Source of the DNA: Elysia marginata
Lineage: Eukaryota > Mollusca > Gastropoda > Plakobranchidae
DNA: 20,905 nt
Assembly: GCA_019649035.1 (NCBI GenBank)
Contig: BMAT01006917.1
Coordinates: 222,996 to 243,900 of the forward strand
Direction of reading: 5' to 3'
In this document: piece by piece, positions 19,195-20,905 of the stretch
Numbering within the stretch: the stretch's first letter is position 1
Layout of the letters: every line of letters starts with the position of its first letter
Notes under the pieces: generated by a model
The model's input: only the letters and a program-made list of their open reading frames with translations
What the model was told of the DNA's origin: nothing
Databases searched by the model: none
Made by a program: the position numbers and the translations under genes

Positions 19195-19261
19195 GAAACC
19201 AAAGGAAGCAATGAAGACAGTCAACTGGTTAAGCTGGGGCAAGGCTTTCTACAGAAAAAAG
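19195..19261 (+). CDS. CLSPN: Claspin exon 23: start of C-terminal region
   Basis: It is bounded by CCGTAG and GTGCAT; phase 0 in, phase 1 out (22 codons plus one base). ETKGSNEDSQLVKLGQGFLQ corresponds to human [24 protein letters not shown], including the shared EDSQ. The donor is weak (GTGCAT). After this point vertebrate and invertebrate Claspins diverge. Confidence 0.85.
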
Positions 19262-20218
19262 GTGCATTATCTTTTGGGGGAAGAAGGAGGGGCATGGGTC
19301 AAATCTACCATTCCAGCCTTCTCAGCTTTGTTTTGTTTTTTTATTTTTTTTTCCCCTTTTTTGTTTGTTTTTGGTGTGTACATTCTCAAGTATCATCACC
19401 ACAGATCCCATAACCTGTGTAAACAAGTCGGATGTTGTAATGTTGTTCTTTTTTTAGGAAATTCCTTGTGAAAGTAGATTTTTGTTCTTCTCTACATGAG
19501 AAATTCCAATATCTTCACAAAATTTTTTTCAATAGATGCAATTTTTAATGCTTGTGAGCTCAGATAAATGCTTTGTTCAAAATGTCAGTGCCTTGAGATG
19601 TGAGGTTTGCAACGTCCGACTTATTCGCCTTTGTTTCAAGATATGTCACAAAAATTTATGATACACTCATCTATCTAATCTCTATTTGTGGTTTTCTGAT
19701 ATTGCTAAACGGGATGCCCGCTTTTTTAGTTGAAATCCAGAATTTTTGCGTAACAAGATTTCTTTTTGTTTCCTTTATTGAACTTTTGCAGGCAAACGAA
19801 TTTTGAAACACCAGTATTACATTTTAAGTCCTTTTCTTTCCTAATCTTACTGTAAAGTGAGGGCTTTCTAAGATGTGCACAAAAGTAGTCAGTCTCTAAA
19901 ATAAAGCCTGTGACTGTTCATTTTGCTTGTCATGATGCTAAACGCTTCTTTACAAAAGCTCATACATTGTAATGAGTAAATTTGATAATCTACTCTTAAA
20001 ATGTGTTTTTTTGTTTTTAGACTTTCGGAGATGGGAGTACCTGATATTTTGAAGATGCGGTTTTTATTTTGTATAATAAAAAATGATAAGATTGCACTCT
20101 GATCCTAAATGGTGAAATAAAAAGCCTAAGTAAAAGGATTTTATGGTTAAGTATAGGTAATGTAATAAAACCTTGTCACAGACAATAAATCTTTAGTTCT
20201 TTACGTTTGATTTTCCAG
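19262..20218. other. Intron 23, with a possible alternative last exon
   Basis: A T-rich stretch lies near 19327-19370. A candidate alternative terminal exon with AATAAA hexamers is at 20021-20080 and is described in the findings. The rest is AT-rich. Confidence 0.5.
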
Positions 20219-20298
20219 ATTCCTTTGGATTGTCATCTCAAGAATTCCTTCCATCTCCTAAAGAGAAATCAGCAAACTTAGACAAGAAGAAGTTTCAG
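20219..20298 (+). CDS. CLSPN: Claspin exon 24: C-terminal segment
   Basis: It is bounded by TTTTCCAG and GTGCAT; phase 1 in, phase 0 out (residues 1335-1361). It reads DSFGLSSQEFLPSPKEKSAN then LDKKKFQ, polar with one SQ and one SP site. No human counterpart can be aligned by eye. If the donor is not used, the frame runs on to TGA at 20359-20361, adding about 20 codons. The vertebrate protein has roughly 100 more residues after the equivalent point, presumably beyond the window. Confidence 0.7.
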
Positions 20299-20905
20299 GT
20301 GCATATTAAAACTAGGCCAATATCAGAGATACAAGTTTTCCAACTTTTCCAGAAATTTTGATTTTTAGCAGTTTTCTTAGCTGAAAAAGCAGGAAAATTT
20401 GATAAAATTAAGACTTAGATTTAAGATTTATAAAAGATCAAAAACTTTTATTGAGTTGTATAGCTGTTAAGGCCCTAGTGCAGAGTTGTATTCAATTTTT
20501 GTAGTTGATCTATCAAAGATTTTTTAGGGGCAGCTGTTGTTTATCAGGGCAAAGTGGAGCGCTTTATAATTATAGAGATGTTACAATTTTCCTTTTTTTG
20601 CTTGCATCCCAGCAATATACGTATCATTTTTTATTCCATCACATACACTCAAGACTAGGACAAGAGTATTTTTTAAAGCAATAAGATATTAAAGGGGATG
20701 ACAAGGGATATGAAGACAATGTTTCATGAAAGAGTCAGCTCAATCAAATTATAGTTGATATTGTAAAGTGGAATCTGCTTTTAAGTCAAGTGCGTTTTAT
20801 GTCTTAACAATAAAATAGCTTAAAGTTTGATGTGTATTTTTAATTGCTCATGGCAATTTTATGTTTCATCTAAAAAGTAAATTTGATGATTAATAACTTT
20901 CTTTT
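20299..20905. other. Intron 24 or downstream sequence, truncated by window
   Basis: AT-rich, with no further exon of Claspin recognised and no clear end of gene. Confidence 0.4.

Larger units (their letters stand above)
985..20905 (+). other. CLSPN: Claspin gene span, 3' end outside window
   Basis: Claspin is a nuclear adaptor that travels with the replication fork and, once phosphorylated in an ATR-dependent way, presents Chk1 for activation. The assignment rests on several family blocks in the right order: a SETQRL-like helix followed by NLPYY and a PIP-like motif, LDNEEGF before an acidic run, QMLDADGYL, LCSGKF, FLEEEAELSGS, and the most conserved block YKEMYLQDGDLYTDGKGR with NFRWKDID. 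Twenty-three exons join without a phase conflict into 1361 codons. Introns range from 321 bp to about 1.2 kb. Those not listed separately (for example 1347-1846, 4157-4724, 4831-5295, 5414-5757, 9297-9647, 9835-10155, 13497-14107, 14283-14694) hold only AT-rich sequence and T tracts. The left boundary is uncertain, and the last C-terminal exon or exons lie beyond the right edge. Confidence 0.93.

Overview
The window looks like nuclear DNA of an intron-rich invertebrate animal: AT-rich, with many T tracts, GT...AG introns and no bacterial gene layout. A lophotrochozoan, possibly a mollusc, is my best guess, resting only on overall style and one SINE-like intron insert. I recognise a single gene on the + strand. 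It is Claspin (CLSPN), the replication-fork mediator that links ATR to Chk1. It runs off the right edge before its C-terminal end.

Layout. Positions 1 to about 980 are 5' flank and probable promoter, with two NF-Y-type CCAAT boxes in opposite orientation, a third CCAAT, a full TGACGTCA (CRE) site and a 14-bp palindrome. Exon 1 and the start codon are uncertain. From 1253 to 20298 I place 23 coding exons (called exons 2 to 24). Their phases all agree and join into one open frame of 1361 codons, which nearly matches the whole vertebrate protein of about 1340 residues. Residue numbers in this annotation count from the codon at 1253. Most exons are small (41-322 bp); exon 8 is 1203 bp.

Protein layout: an N-terminal DSG degron-like motif and basic patch (exons 2-3); acidic tracts (4-5); a basic helical region ending in a PIP-like PCNA motif (5-7); a long, poorly conserved exon 8 with an SQ cluster built from a 36-bp coding repeat next to a canonical DSGxxS degron; a coiled basic segment and long acidic stretches (10-12); a Chk1-binding motif LCSGKF split across exons 16/17; an acidic patch (17-20); and the strongly conserved MRC1-like block (19-22). 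Exons 23-24 begin the variable C-terminal region.

Points worth a second look are the SQ cluster with overlapping degron, the apparently single Chk1-binding motif, a 28-bp candidate poison microexon just upstream of that motif, a tandem repeat that runs into a 3' splice site, a NAGNAG acceptor, and a candidate early terminal exon at 20021. No other protein gene, tRNA, rRNA or CRISPR array was found. The remaining AT-rich introns show only T tracts and short simple repeats.
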